In this document: positions 43,372 to 52,981 of the stretch, piece after piece
How the letters are laid out: the number at the start of each line of letters is the position of its first letter
Position numbering within the stretch: position 1 is the first letter of the stretch
DNA from: Levilactobacillus fuyuanensis
GTDB lineage: Bacteria > Bacillota > Bacilli > Lactobacillales > Lactobacillaceae
NCBI RefSeq assembly: GCF_003946395.1
Contig: NZ_RHNZ01000015.1
Location: 1-64,000, forward strand
Direction: 5' to 3'
Length of the DNA stretch: 64,000 nt
Program-made: the position numbers and the translations under genes
The notes under the pieces: generated by a model
What the model saw: the letters and a program-made list of their open reading frames with translations, nothing else
Databases searched by the model: none
Told to the model about the DNA's origin: nothing

Positions 43372-45189
43372 CTATTCGACGGTAACACTCTTAGCCAAGT
43401 TCCGTGGCTTGTCCACGTCAAGGCCCTTGTTCAAGCTGGTGTAGTAAGCCAACAGTTGGGCTGGCACAACACTCAGTAATGGCATTAACATTTCGTCAAC
43501 GTCTGGCAAGATCAAGTCGTCGCCGTCAATAGCGAGGCCTTCACGCACGATAGTCAAGGTCTTGGCACCACGAGCCATGGTTTCTTGCAGGTTGCTCCGC
43601 GTCAGGCCGGCCGTCTTGGCTTGCGTAATGAAACCGATAACTGGCGTGTCCTTTTCGATCAAAGCAATCGTCCCGTGCTTCAGTTCACCGGAGGCAAACC
43701 CTTCAGCTTGGACGTAAGAAATTTCCTTCAGCTTCAAGGCAGCTTCCAGAGAAACCGCGTGGTCGATCCCCCGGCCAATGTAGAAGGCCCGGTTAGACTG
43801 CATCAGGTAGTCGTTGGCAATCTTTTCCAACGTGTCCTTTTCGTCCACGATAGCTTGCATCCCGGTAGCGACCAAACCAAGTTGTTGGCGAATGTTGAAG
43901 TCTTGCGCCACAATTTGACCAGTCACTTCGCCGAGAGCCTTAGCCAAGATGGCTTCCAATGCGATTTGAGCAGTGTAGGCCTTGGTTGAAGCCACGGCGA
44001 TTTCTGGACCGGCATGGAGTAACAACGTGTAGGTTGCTTCACGCGATAACGTAGAGTTCTGAACGTTGGTAATCGTCAAGCTTGGGTAACCAGCGTCGTT
44101 AACGTTAACCAGAACTTCACGACTGTCAGCCGTTTCACCTGACTGTGTCAGGAAGATAAAGAATGGCTTCTCAGACAGCATTGGTTGTTCGTAAGCAAAT
44201 TCAGAAGAAACGTGCACTTCCGTTGGAATGTGGGCCAACTTTTCAAAGAGCCGCTTCCCAACTAACCCGGCGTGGTAACTCGTCCCAGCACCCACGATGT
44301 ACAGACGATCAGCTGCTTCCATAGCCTTGATCAACTTGTCATCAATCTGAGGCACACCATGTTCTGACAGGTAAGTCTGAGCCAACTTACGCATAACATT
44401 AGGTTGTTCGTCAACTTCCTTTAACATGTAGAATGGGTAAGTCCCTTTGTCAGCTTCGTCAGCGTTCATGTCAACGTGGAATGGCTTCCGTTCAACGGGA
44501 TTGCCTTCGGCGTCTTGAATGGCAACCTTACCTGGGGTGATGGTAACGACTTCGCCATCCATCAATTCTAAGAAGTCATGGGTTTCCGTCAACATAGCCA
44601 AAGCATCGGAGCAGACCACGTTAAAGCCATCGCCGACACCGATTAACAGTGGACTCTTGTTCTTAGCAACGAATAACGTGTCTGGTTGTTCGCGGTCCAT
44701 CATTAAGAAGGCGTATGAGGAACCCTTTAACAGGCTCAACGTCTTCAGAAAAGCAGACTTAGCGTCCAAGTTGTCTTCAACGGCAAACTTGTCAATCAAT
44801 TGGACAACAACTTCAGTATCGGTTTGGCTCTTGAAAGGAACATCGCTCAAGTACTTAGCTTTCAGTTCTTGGAAGTTGTCGATCACACCGTTGTGAACCA
44901 GGTAGAAACGGTCATCGTTGGAGAAATGTGGGTGAGCGTTGTCCACGCTAACTACCCCATGAGTAGCCCAACGCGTATGACCGATACCGGTTGACCCGTG
45001 AACGTCAGGGGTCACCTTAGACCGCAATTCGGAGATCCGGCCCTTAGTCTTGACCAAGTAGTCCTCACCCTTCTGATCATTTACGTAGATCCCGGCTGAG
45101 TCATAACCCCGGTATTCCAGCTTCTGTAGTCCGTTCAGTAAGATTTTAACGGCATTGTCATTACCAGTAACACCAACAATTCCACACAT
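43372..45189 (-). CDS. glmS: glutamine-fructose-6-phosphate aminotransferase (isomerizing)
   Basis: 605 residues. The first committed step to UDP-GlcNAc: glutamine plus fructose-6-phosphate give glucosamine-6-phosphate. N-terminal Ntn hydrolase domain with nucleophile Cys2 (MCGIVGV), and two SIS sugar-isomerase domains (GAGTSYHAG about 300; later GRGIDHAVSLEAALK), ending DKPRNLAKSVTVE. The true start is the ATG at 45189 after AAAGGAAGACAACTT, giving the obligatory Met-Cys; the frame is open 11 codons further up. No glmS ribozyme was seen in the leader. Confidence 0.97.
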   Translation of the reverse strand: MCGIVGVTGNDNAVKILLNGLQKLEYRGYDSAGIYVNDQKGEDYLVKTKGRISELRSKVTPDVHGSTGIGHTRWATHGVVSVDNAHPHFSNDDRFYLVHNGVIDNFQELKAKYLSDVPFKSQTDTEVVVQLIDKFAVEDNLDAKSAFLKTLSLLKGSSYAFLMMDREQPDTLFVAKNKSPLLIGVGDGFNVVCSDALAMLTETHDFLELMDGEVVTITPGKVAIQDAEGNPVERKPFHVDMNADEADKGTYPFYMLKEVDEQPNVMRKLAQTYLSEHGVPQIDDKLIKAMEAADRLYIVGAGTSYHAGLVGKRLFEKLAHIPTEVHVSSEFAYEQPMLSEKPFFIFLTQSGETADSREVLVNVNDAGYPSLTITNVQNSTLSREATYTLLLHAGPEIAVASTKAYTAQIALEAILAKALGEVTGQIVAQDFNIRQQLGLVATGMQAIVDEKDTLEKIANDYLMQSNRAFYIGRGIDHAVSLEAALKLKEISYVQAEGFASGELKHGTIALIEKDTPVIGFITQAKTAGLTRSNLQETMARGAKTLTIVREGLAIDGDDLILPDVDEMLMPLLSVVPAQLLAYYTSLNKGLDVDKPRNLAKSVTVE

Positions 45190-45275
45190 AAGTTGTCTTC
45201 CTTTTCTCGACGCCAGTCCCAAATCACTGGGAGGGTCGGTTAATTTAATTGAGAAATGTATCTGTTTTCTTTGAA

Positions 45276-45350
45276 ATTGGTATAGACTGAAACGTCTTGA
45301 AAAACATTTCTGAATGACTATACTTTACAGTGTTTCTTAGGGGTTGTCAA
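45276..45350 (-). promoter_or_regulatory. glmS promoter and NagR-like half-sites
   Basis: Minus strand TTGACA (45350-45345), 17 bases, TAAAGT (45327-45322). GACTATAC (45316-45323) overlaps the -10 and ATTGGTATAGAC (45276-45287) lies in the leader, in opposite orientation. Both match the nagB half-sites. Confidence 0.5.
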
Positions 45351-45400
45351 TTAAAAAACTCGAAACTGGTCTATCATATTATTTATAATCTAATTTTCTG

Positions 45401-45438
45401 AAAAAGGCGCCCTGCCAACGCGGCAAGGTGCCCTTTTT
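45401..45438. terminator. bidirectional terminator upstream of glmS
   Basis: AAAAAGG.GCCCTGCC pairs imperfectly with GGCAAGGTGCCCTTTTT. On the minus strand it would end the long glmM transcript after three cloverleaf repeats. Confidence 0.7.
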
Positions 45439-45481
45439 CAACTGGTTTTACAATTTCAATTTTTAAGCTATGTTCTCGGGT

Positions 45482-45665
45482 CGCCTTGCCGGGTGGCGAA
45501 AATAATCCGGAACGCCTGGGCGGACGTCGGAAGCCACAGAGCGGTCTTCCAACTGAGTTTTGAACCTCCAAAATCGAGTTTCAAAGCTCCCAATTCTCTA
45601 GGTGGCCAAACCCAGCCACCAAGAGAATTCCCACGGCTGGAATTATTTTCACCACCCTCACGGCT
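45482..45665 (-). repeat. cloverleaf repeat, family A copy 2
   Basis: 184 bp, reverse orientation. P1 GGGTGGCGAAAATAATCC faces GGAATTATTTTCACCACCC. P4 GTTGGAAG/CTTCCGAC (one G-U) encloses ACCGC...GG. The same ends as the copies at 7707 and 46086. Confidence 0.87.
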
Positions 45666-45816
45666 TACACTAGTTCAAATCATTCAAATAGTGTCTGCAG
45701 TAAACCACAGATGCACGCATACTGTTCATCTGCAAATTTATCTATCACTTAACCCCGCTATTCCAGTCAAACTGATGTGACACGACTCACAACAGACGCC
45801 ATTAAAAACCGAACGT

Positions 45817-45998
45817 AGCCGCAGGCGGACAGGGATGGAGTCGGCTGTGTCGATGGCGTTGGCTGGCGTCTCTTGGCAGCCTACCCCATGGGACACCTTG
45901 GAGACACGCGATTTTCGTGGCTTCAAGGTGAGTCGTCAGACCACTTTCTGGCTGACGGCGTTCCCCATAGACGACGGAATCCCTGGCCGTCAAAGACA
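45817..45998 (+). repeat. cloverleaf repeat, family B copy
   Basis: 182 bp. P1 GGCGGACAGGGAT/ATCCCTGGCCGTC. P2 GGCGTTGGCTGGC/GGCAGCCTACCCC. P3 CCTTGGAGACACG/CGTGGCTTCAAGG. P4 GTCAG/CTGAC around ACCAC...GG. Confidence 0.85.
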
Positions 45999-46085
45999 AC
46001 CCCGACGCTTCTAAATTGAAGCTAACGAGTCGACCGACAGTCAGCGTGGAATTGCCACTCGCAAGTAGCAAATTCACACAGCATA

Positions 46086-46269
46086 AGCCGTGAGGGTGGC
46101 ACAAATGAACTCAGCGGTGGGAATTATCTTAGCGGCGCTTTTTGCCGGTTAGATAATTGGTGTCTTTGAAACTCGTTTCTCAGAGGTTCAAAGCAAGCCT
46201 AAAGACCGCTTTTTGGCTTTAGGCGTCCGCCCTCCACGTTCCAGTTCATTTGTGCCACCCGGTAAGGCG
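46086..46269 (+). repeat. cloverleaf repeat, family A copy 3
   Basis: 184 bp, directly after the glmM stop. P1 is a perfect 18-bp stem (46094-46111 with 46243-46260). P2 AATTATCTTAGCGGC/GCCGGTTAGATAATT, P3 CTTTGAAACTC/GAGGTTCAAAG, P4 GCCTAAAG/CTTTAGGC around ACCGC...GG. Confidence 0.9.
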
Positions 46270-46299
46270 TCGGTCATGACCAAATTGAGACGCTCAAGC

Positions 46300-47655
46300 T
46301 TATTCCACGCCGACTTCGGCGCGGACGACATCGGCGATACGATCGACGTATCCCGCCACTGCCTCTTCAGTTGGGGCTTCTGCCATCACACGTAGCAAGG
46401 GTTCCGTCCCGGAAGGCCGTACTAAGACCCGACCGTCACCATCCATTTCCTTTTCGACGGTGGCAATGATGTCTTGGACCTTAGGATTTTCTTGAGCGGC
46501 TTGCTTGTCGGCAACCTTAATGTTAACCAACTTTTGCGGATAAGTCGTGACATCGGCTGCTAATTCAGACAGCTTCTTGCCAGTTACCTTTAAGATGTGA
46601 AGTAATTGCAAGCTGGTCAACAGGCCATCGCCAGTCGTGTTGAAGTCTAAGAACACCACGTGCCCAGACTGTTCGCCACCCAGGTTGTACCCGGACTTCC
46701 GCATTTCTTCAACCACGTAACGGTCCCCAACCTTCGTCTTGACTGACTTCAAGTTGTGGGCTTCCATGGCTTTGTACATCCCCAGATTACTCATCACCGT
46801 GGTGACGATCGTATCCTTCTTCAGGCGGCCGTGTTCAGCCATATACTTGCCACAGATGTACATGATCTTATCGCCATCGACGATATTTCCTTTTTCATCG
46901 ACCGCAATGCAACGATCACCGTCGCCATCAAAGGCCAACCCAATTTGGGCACCCTTTTCAACGACGAACTTTTGTAATTGTTCTGGGTGCGTTGAGCCGA
47001 CTTGATCGTTGATGTTCAGACCATTAGGTGTCGTGGCAATCGTGTCGAAGTCCAGGTTCAGATCAGCATATAACCGAGAAACCAAACCACTCGTGGCCCC
47101 ATTAGCGGAGTCCACGGCAATGTGCAGGCCTTCCAGGTCATCGGCAATCGTTTGTTCCAGGAATTGAATGTACTTTTGGCTACCTTCGGAGTAGTCCTCG
47201 ACTGTGCCTAAACCGTCCGTTGCTGGACGTGGTTGGTCGTCGCTAGGTGCATCCAACAAGGCTTCGATTTCTTCTTCCATTTCGTCGGACAGCTTGTAGC
47301 CATCGTTCCCAAAGTACTTGATTCCGTTGTATTCAACGGGATTGTGGGAAGCCGTAATCATGACCCCGGCTGCGGCACCTTGCGTCCGTACTAAGTAAGC
47401 AACGGCTGGCGTTGAAATGACGCCTAACCGCAGAACTTCGATACCGACCGACAGGAGGCCGGAAACCAATGCATTTTCCAGTAATTGCCCCGAGATCCGC
47501 GTGTCACGAGCCACTAGGACTTGTGGATGCTTGTTTTCGCTATCAGCGTGTTGCGTCAAAACGTAACCACCATACCGGCCAACTTTAAAGGCCAACTCTG
47601 GGGTTAATTCTTGGTTAGCAACGCCCCGGACACCATCAGTTCCAAAATACTTCAT
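46300..47655 (-). CDS. glmM: phosphoglucosamine mutase
   Basis: 451 residues, standard length. It interconverts glucosamine-6-phosphate and glucosamine-1-phosphate. The start [11 protein letters not shown] (ATG at 47655, 9 bases after GAGG) is the family norm; the active serine is Ser103 in TASHNP, the magnesium loop is DGDGDR, and [11 protein letters not shown] lies near the end. Third gene of cdaA-cdaR-glmM; in several Firmicutes GlmM binds and inhibits CdaA. Downstream lie three repeats, then a terminator. Confidence 0.97.
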   Translation of the reverse strand: MKYFGTDGVRGVANQELTPELAFKVGRYGGYVLTQHADSENKHPQVLVARDTRISGQLLENALVSGLLSVGIEVLRLGVISTPAVAYLVRTQGAAAGVMITASHNPVEYNGIKYFGNDGYKLSDEMEEEIEALLDAPSDDQPRPATDGLGTVEDYSEGSQKYIQFLEQTIADDLEGLHIAVDSANGATSGLVSRLYADLNLDFDTIATTPNGLNINDQVGSTHPEQLQKFVVEKGAQIGLAFDGDGDRCIAVDEKGNIVDGDKIMYICGKYMAEHGRLKKDTIVTTVMSNLGMYKAMEAHNLKSVKTKVGDRYVVEEMRKSGYNLGGEQSGHVVFLDFNTTGDGLLTSLQLLHILKVTGKKLSELAADVTTYPQKLVNIKVADKQAAQENPKVQDIIATVEKEMDGDGRVLVRPSGTEPLLRVMAEAPTEEAVAGYVDRIADVVRAEVGVE

Positions 47656-47686
47656 CGTCATATTCCTCATTTCTCAAACAATTTTT

Positions 47687-48655
47687 TTAATTTGCTGTGG
47701 CCTTGATCGTCACCTTAATGGTGGAGGGATCGAACGCCGTTACATTATTATCACTCGTGTCGAGCGTGACCGTCTTGGTTGTATTATTCTTAACGTCACT
47801 GACATCGACATCGACTGCCACGTTATCTAAATCCTTTAATTGCGAGGCACTCCCATACGCAGTAACTTTGGTGACGTTACTGGTTAGTTTATACGTCGTT
47901 CCGGACGACCCATTCTTCGCGTTCAGGTCTAAGCCGACCTTCTTACTCTCGCCATCCGAAGTGATCGGCAGGTTAACGGTAGTCGTCGACGGCGTCAAAA
48001 TGACGTTGACCGTCTTACCACTGCTATCCAGGGCTTCGATTACGGCTTGGCTATTCACGGTCTTCTTCGAGTTCTGAGGCACCGTCAATTGGGCCGTCAC
48101 TTGCTTGATCCGTGAAATCTCATTGGCTGCCCCGGTCGCCTTAACGCTGGTGACATCGGAAGTTGCCTTCCCAGCGGAATATCCCGCCGCAATGTTTTGG
48201 CTATTGTAGCGCACCTTCACGGGAAAGGATACCGTCTTGCGGGGTTCAATATCCACCGTAATCTTCGCCGGTGAAATACTCGACTCGATCTCATGGTTCA
48301 ATCCCTCTTGATGCAGCGTGACGCGATGCTTGCCGACGCCCAGATCACTCAAGGCCGCATAGACCTTAAAATTCTGAGTATTAGCCGTCGTGGTCACTAA
48401 CGCCAGCGGCCCCCGTAAGGTCACCTTGACCTTTTGCGGATACCCCGTCACGAAGTACTTATTGCTGTTGACGTTGAGCTGTAAAGGGACCGATACCGTC
48501 ATCGTCTTCGTCGCCGTTAGTGACGTATTCGTATTAGACGTCGTTGACTGCGAGTTGTTGGACGATTTTGTACTGTTCACATAAAAGAATAGCAGAATGG
48601 CTAAAATGAGGGCGAGAATGCGGTATAGCCACGTTGTGTAACGCTCGTTTTTCAT
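47687..48655 (-). CDS. cdaR: CdaR (YbbR-domain) regulator of diadenylate cyclase
   Basis: 322 residues: an N-terminal membrane helix (about 10-26) and an extracytoplasmic stretch with about three to four YbbR repeats (for example GYPQKVKVTLRGP near 70 and VKVRYNSQNIAAGY near 150). In Bacillus, Listeria and Staphylococcus CdaR modulates CdaA. The start overlaps the cdaA stop by one base. Confidence 0.93.
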   Translation of the reverse strand: MKNERYTTWLYRILALILAILLFFYVNSTKSSNNSQSTTSNTNTSLTATKTMTVSVPLQLNVNSNKYFVTGYPQKVKVTLRGPLALVTTTANTQNFKVYAALSDLGVGKHRVTLHQEGLNHEIESSISPAKITVDIEPRKTVSFPVKVRYNSQNIAAGYSAGKATSDVTSVKATGAANEISRIKQVTAQLTVPQNSKKTVNSQAVIEALDSSGKTVNVILTPSTTTVNLPITSDGESKKVGLDLNAKNGSSGTTYKLTSNVTKVTAYGSASQLKDLDNVAVDVDVSDVKNNTTKTVTLDTSDNNVTAFDPSTIKVTIKATAN

Positions 48656-49503
48656 CAGCGCCGCCCCCCTCTGAAGCGTTCATCAAACCAGTCCAACGCC
48701 TTAACTAAGACATTGCTGTTGTTGGCCGCTTCTTCATTAACTAACTCATCGCGCAAGAACTTCAGGTAATCGGCCTGCGTCAAGCCCCGTAAGAGCTCGT
48801 TATTCTTGGTAATGGAGACCTCACCCGTTTCTTCTGAAATAACGATGGTCAAGGCATCCGTCACTTCGGAAATTCCGACGGCCGCCCGGTGACGCGTTCC
48901 CAATTCTTTAGGAATCAGGTTACTTTCAGACAGCGGTAGGTAAGCCGCAGCTACAGCGATTCGGTTGTCTCGAATAATGACCGCGCCATCGTGCAAGGGT
49001 GTATTGGGAATAAAGATGTTGATCAGCAGTTCTCCGGTCAGCTCTGCATCCAAGTCGATCCCCGTCTCAATATAATCCTCAAGCCCGGTATCGCGCTGAA
49101 TGGTCATTAACGCCCCAATTCGTCGTTTCGACATGTATTGAATGGCCTTATCCAGGCCCTCAATCATGTGATTGGCCGCCTCATTTTCATGCCGGATCCG
49201 CACGAACAAGGAGCCCCGACCCAAATGTTCCAGCCCACGTCGAATCTCGGGCTGGAAGATGATGATAATGGCGATGACCCCCCAGTTGATCACCTGATCG
49301 ACCAGCCACGAAACCGTGTTGAGGCCGAGGTAAGCACTGACGAACTTCACCAGTAAAATTAAAATGACGCCCCGGAAGAGCTGAATAGCTTTGGTTCCCC
49401 GTAACATCACGATTAATTCATAAATGACAAACCAAACGACAAGAATGTCGAGTAGGTTGACTAGATTCCCTATTGTAAGGAGATTGCCCCAATCCAGGTT
49501 CAT
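48655..49503 (-). CDS. cdaA: diadenylate cyclase CdaA
   Basis: 282 residues: three N-terminal membrane helices (about 10-85) and a DisA_N cyclase domain with DGAVIIRDNRI (about 173-183) and GTRHRAAVGISE (about 203-214). It makes c-di-AMP from ATP; the messenger controls potassium, osmolyte transport and wall homeostasis. The ATG follows GGAGGGAAAGTC. A TATAAT lies about 40 bases upstream. Confidence 0.96.
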   Translation of the reverse strand: MNLDWGNLLTIGNLVNLLDILVVWFVIYELIVMLRGTKAIQLFRGVILILLVKFVSAYLGLNTVSWLVDQVINWGVIAIIIIFQPEIRRGLEHLGRGSLFVRIRHENEAANHMIEGLDKAIQYMSKRRIGALMTIQRDTGLEDYIETGIDLDAELTGELLINIFIPNTPLHDGAVIIRDNRIAVAAAYLPLSESNLIPKELGTRHRAAVGISEVTDALTIVISEETGEVSITKNNELLRGLTQADYLKFLRDELVNEEAANNSNVLVKALDWFDERFRGGRR

Positions 49504-49760
49504 GACTTTCCCTCCAAATTGAATTCAGATTTCATTATAGCACGGCCCCGCTTACATTTCGCCCTGAATCCTCAGAAACGCCGGAATTCGCCGGTCATTG
49601 GTCGCAAAATTTACAGAAACGTTAAGCTCTACTTAAATCGACAATTTCTGGAAAATATTTCATCCAAATTCTGGTAAACTAGAAGTCATATTCCGTTCGT
49701 TTTCAGCATAAAGGCTGTAGAATGAGGGTAGATATTTCGTGAGAGGATTGGTGATGGCAA

Positions 49761-50426
49761 ATGAATCGGCGGGCCCGGTGGGAAATTCGAATATTCTTCG
49801 TGGCATGGCTGATTTTCCTGTATTTCCGCGCCAAGGATCCTTTTTCCTTCCTGGTGCTAAATACCTTTCTGGGGTACATCCCGATTGAGCTGAGCTTTCA
49901 CCTGGGGAAGACCCGCCCCAAGAGTGCCTGGCTATTCTGGCCGTTACTACTCCTGTGGCTCCTCTTCTACCCCAACGCGCCGTATCTGCTGACCGACCTG
50001 TTCCACCTGTCGCTCCTGCAGCCATACGCCTTGAGTGGCCTATTACGGGTCACGCCACACCTGTGGATCTACTTCACTTACATGATAATTAGCGCCATGA
50101 GCTGTACGCTACTGGGCTTTTGGAGCCTCAACTACGTCAGCCAGGTCATCAGTCAACGCATCGCCAAGGGCAATGGTATCGCCCGCGTCGTCATCGTCGT
50201 CATCCTGACCTTCCTAACGTCGGTAGGTCTCTACATTGGTCGTTTCTTACGGATCCACACCATTTACCTCTTCATCAATCCGGAGCAGTTCATCCGCCCC
50301 ATCATGGATATGTGGACCAGCAACATGTGGATATTCGTGGGATTACTGACGTTCATTCAGCTATTCTGTTATTGGATTCTGTATCTCGTTATGCACAACA
50401 CGGTGCAAAGTGAATTACCCGATTAA
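49761..50426 (+). CDS. DUF1361-like integral membrane protein
   Basis: 221 residues, about six helices, with the conserved acidic and aromatic pattern FYPNAPYLLTDLFHL (about 74-88) and YIGRFLRIHTIYL typical of DUF1361. Function unknown. The ATG follows TGGTGAT. The gene is divergent from cdaA and followed by a family C repeat whose hairpin may terminate it. Confidence 0.85.
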   Translation: MNRRARWEIRIFFVAWLIFLYFRAKDPFSFLVLNTFLGYIPIELSFHLGKTRPKSAWLFWPLLLLWLLFYPNAPYLLTDLFHLSLLQPYALSGLLRVTPHLWIYFTYMIISAMSCTLLGFWSLNYVSQVISQRIAKGNGIARVVIVVILTFLTSVGLYIGRFLRIHTIYLFINPEQFIRPIMDMWTSNMWIFVGLLTFIQLFCYWILYLVMHNTVQSELPD

Positions 50427-50432
50427 AGGTTC

Positions 50433-50588
50433 AGAGAGCGGAGCAAGCCGTTTAGATTCTGAGCATTAGGGAAATAAGGGCTTCTGTTCGGCAACCGCCG
50501 GACAGAAGTCCTTATTTTGCTAAGCGGAAGAATCTGGCTTGCGTAGCTCGTTTCGGAGGCCGCAAGTTCCCGGATAGTTTGGCGAGAG
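50433..50588 (-). repeat. family C repeat, copy 3 (also a terminator hairpin)
   Basis: Read on the minus strand it matches copy 2 (AACTTG-GGCCTC-GAAACG, CCGCTTAG, CTAATGCTCAG). Outer stem GCAAGCC/GGCTTGC with AGATTC/GAATCT. Inner hairpin AAATAAGG...CTTCTGT/ACAGAAG...CCTTATTT lies between two convergent genes and can stop both. Confidence 0.8.
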
Positions 50589-50731
50589 AAAATCTAGCGG
50601 TTCAAACCTAACTGGCCCCGCCACAGCTTCCACAATATCCCTCCCAAAGATACACAAAAGGCCGCGTTCCACCGTGCCAAAGAAACATGGAAAACGCAGC
50701 CTTACTTTTGAACAAAAATTATAAAAGACAT

Positions 50732-50789
50732 AGCCGAACGACTAATCTGGTCCCCACAGCAGGCGGAATTACTAACAGCCGCAGGCGAC
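50732..50789 (+). repeat. cloverleaf repeat, internally deleted copy
   Basis: Begins AGCCG like family B, then jumps straight to the 3' block GGTCCCCACAGCAGGCGGAAT and the end GCCGCAGGCGAC; P2, P3 and P4 are missing. It lies just after the antiporter stop. Confidence 0.7.
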
Positions 50790-50812
50790 AATTTTCAATT
50801 CCCAGAATTAGC

Positions 50813-52954
50813 CTACTCGCCTTCCTCATCACTCAAGGACATCACCAACACGTTTTCCGCGTAGTTAACATACTGCCGCAGATGTGTGGCCTTGGTCCAA
50901 GTAATGTTTCCAGCCTCTAACAGCGTCTGAATGCCAGTCCGCTCGGCACCTAATGCCCGCACCCGCAACTTGTTGATCTGATGTTGATAATCATCATTAC
51001 GGTGTGGCAACGTGGCTGCCTTGGCCCGTTCGATACGGTTACGGTACTGGACAATCAGATGGTAAACGGCCTGATTATCGAACTGGGTTTCATCAATATC
51101 CGTCCGTGACAGATACTCGGATAACGCCTTAATGGCCGCCTTAGCTGTCTCACGCTCAATCAGATTGTTCTCCGCGTGTAAGCGGTCAGTATCCTCGGAG
51201 TGTAGCCAGTAGGCCGCATCCCGCCACAAATGCTTGAAGAAGCGACGCCAGTAGTTGATGACGCCGGGCATCGTGTGGCCGGAGACTTGCGTCAATCGAC
51301 CTTCCAGATTTTCAATCCGGCGGAGCGCACCAACATAGCTGGTCTGCGTGATCTTCTCACCCTGACGCAACTCCTTTAATGTGGCGCGTTCGCCGTCAAT
51401 GGCCACCTGACGCAGTTTGATTTCATCGTCCAATACCTTCTGCATCACGGTGTCGGCGCGATAACTCATTTCTAAGCGGCGGATAATGAACTGGTAGTCG
51501 AGGATCAAGTCATAGGCCGCCCGCTGATTGTTGGGCCGCCGTAACTCCTCAATCTTGGAAATGGCCAAACGCATGATGTACGCGCGCGCCTCTTCCTCAC
51601 TGATTTGCCGGACAGGTTCCTCTGGGAACTCCTCTTCATCTTCCTCATCGTCTAAATTAATGTCATTGGCAATGTCATCGCTGGCACTCGCCCGCGTCTG
51701 TAAGGGCTGCTTATCCGTCGAAATCAGTGGCAGCATAATCGTCGCCGCAATCAGACTGATAATGATCACCCCGGACGCCACGAAGAGCATCAACGCCCGC
51801 GCCGGGAAACCGGCCCCGCTGGCAACTACCGCTGGGACAGACAGGACACCGGCCATCGTAACGGCCCCCCGTACCCCAGAAAGACCGGATAGGACGGCCG
51901 TCCGAAAACCAGGACGCTCGTCACTGTGGTTGCGTGTCAGGCGTTGGAACAGGATATACCCATACGTCCACAACGTCCGAATGGCGACCAAGATTACCCA
52001 AGCCATGAAGGCAAAGAACAGAGCCTGCCAAGTGTTGAACTGACCACCCTTGATGACCTGTGAGGTCGCCACGGGAAGCTCGATTCCTAGGATCACGAAC
52101 ACGATCCCATTTAATGAATAGATAATAATATCCCAAACCTTTTCGGTCACGAGCTTTAGTTCTGGTGAGTCCTCCACGATACGACTCTCCCGCGCGTGGA
52201 AAAGCACTCCGGCCGTCACCACGGCGATAACGCCGGATGCGTGAGTGATTTCTTCGGTCACGAGATAAATCACAAATGGCGTGGCAATCTGTAACACCGT
52301 GTTAAAAATCACGTCATCGATGCCTTGGCGCCGTAAGATGTCCATCAATAGCTGGATTGCCGTCATGAAGATCAGCCCCGATAAGAAACCAACGATACTG
52401 ATGTAGACGAAGTCGCCCACGGCCGTCCCGACCGAGAAGGCCCCGGTCACCGTGGCCGCAATCGCATATTTGAAGGCAATCAGACCACTGGCATCGTTGA
52501 TCAGACTTTCCCCACTGACCAAATGCATCAGACTAGCCGGCAACTTGACCTGCTTCGAGATCGACTGCACGGCCACAGGGTCGGTTGGCGACAGGATAGC
52601 TGCCAACGCAAACGCCACGGTCAATGGCATCTTTGGAATCAGTTCATAGATCAGAAACCCACCCAACAGCGTGGTCAGAAAGACCAGCCAGATGGCATTT
52701 CCGAAAATCGGCCCCCGCAAACGCCACAACTCTCGCTTGGGGAAGCGGCGCCCATCGTTATATAGCAATGGCGCGATAAACAGGAGTAAAAACCAATCAG
52801 TCTCGAGTGGCACTTCAAATTGCCAGACTAACGCGACCATGAGGCCAAGGGCAATCTGAATCAAACTGACTGGAATAAACGTGAGGTAGTGACTGATAAT
52901 ATTCGAAAATAGGACCAGGACGATTAACAAAATCACTGCTTCAACTATAGGCAC
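50813..52954 (-). CDS. CPA1-family Na+(K+)/H+ antiporter
   Basis: 713 residues: about 12 helices (1-410) with the transport-site motifs LSPTDPVAVQSI (about 121-132) and SGESLINDASGLIAF (about 146-160), then a long cytosolic tail (about 410-713) that is acidic at first (DDEEDEEEFPEE) and then helical with a coiled-coil character. It is of the NhaP/NhaK type and exports sodium or potassium for protons. The long tail suggests regulation by ligand or protein; no RCK or UspA domain is obvious. The ribosome site is GGGGGAACC-like. Confidence 0.92.
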   Translation of the reverse strand: MPIVEAVILLIVLVLFSNIISHYLTFIPVSLIQIALGLMVALVWQFEVPLETDWFLLLFIAPLLYNDGRRFPKRELWRLRGPIFGNAIWLVFLTTLLGGFLIYELIPKMPLTVAFALAAILSPTDPVAVQSISKQVKLPASLMHLVSGESLINDASGLIAFKYAIAATVTGAFSVGTAVGDFVYISIVGFLSGLIFMTAIQLLMDILRRQGIDDVIFNTVLQIATPFVIYLVTEEITHASGVIAVVTAGVLFHARESRIVEDSPELKLVTEKVWDIIIYSLNGIVFVILGIELPVATSQVIKGGQFNTWQALFFAFMAWVILVAIRTLWTYGYILFQRLTRNHSDERPGFRTAVLSGLSGVRGAVTMAGVLSVPAVVASGAGFPARALMLFVASGVIIISLIAATIMLPLISTDKQPLQTRASASDDIANDINLDDEEDEEEFPEEPVRQISEEEARAYIMRLAISKIEELRRPNNQRAAYDLILDYQFIIRRLEMSYRADTVMQKVLDDEIKLRQVAIDGERATLKELRQGEKITQTSYVGALRRIENLEGRLTQVSGHTMPGVINYWRRFFKHLWRDAAYWLHSEDTDRLHAENNLIERETAKAAIKALSEYLSRTDIDETQFDNQAVYHLIVQYRNRIERAKAATLPHRNDDYQHQINKLRVRALGAERTGIQTLLEAGNITWTKATHLRQYVNYAENVLVMSLSDEEGE

Positions 52955-52981
52955 ATAAGGTTCCCCCTTCTTTTTTTAGAC

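Noticed and set aside
45190-45320. glmS ribozyme or riboswitch in the glmS leader
   Set aside because: No recognisable ribozyme core; the leader instead carries protein-operator-like half-sites.
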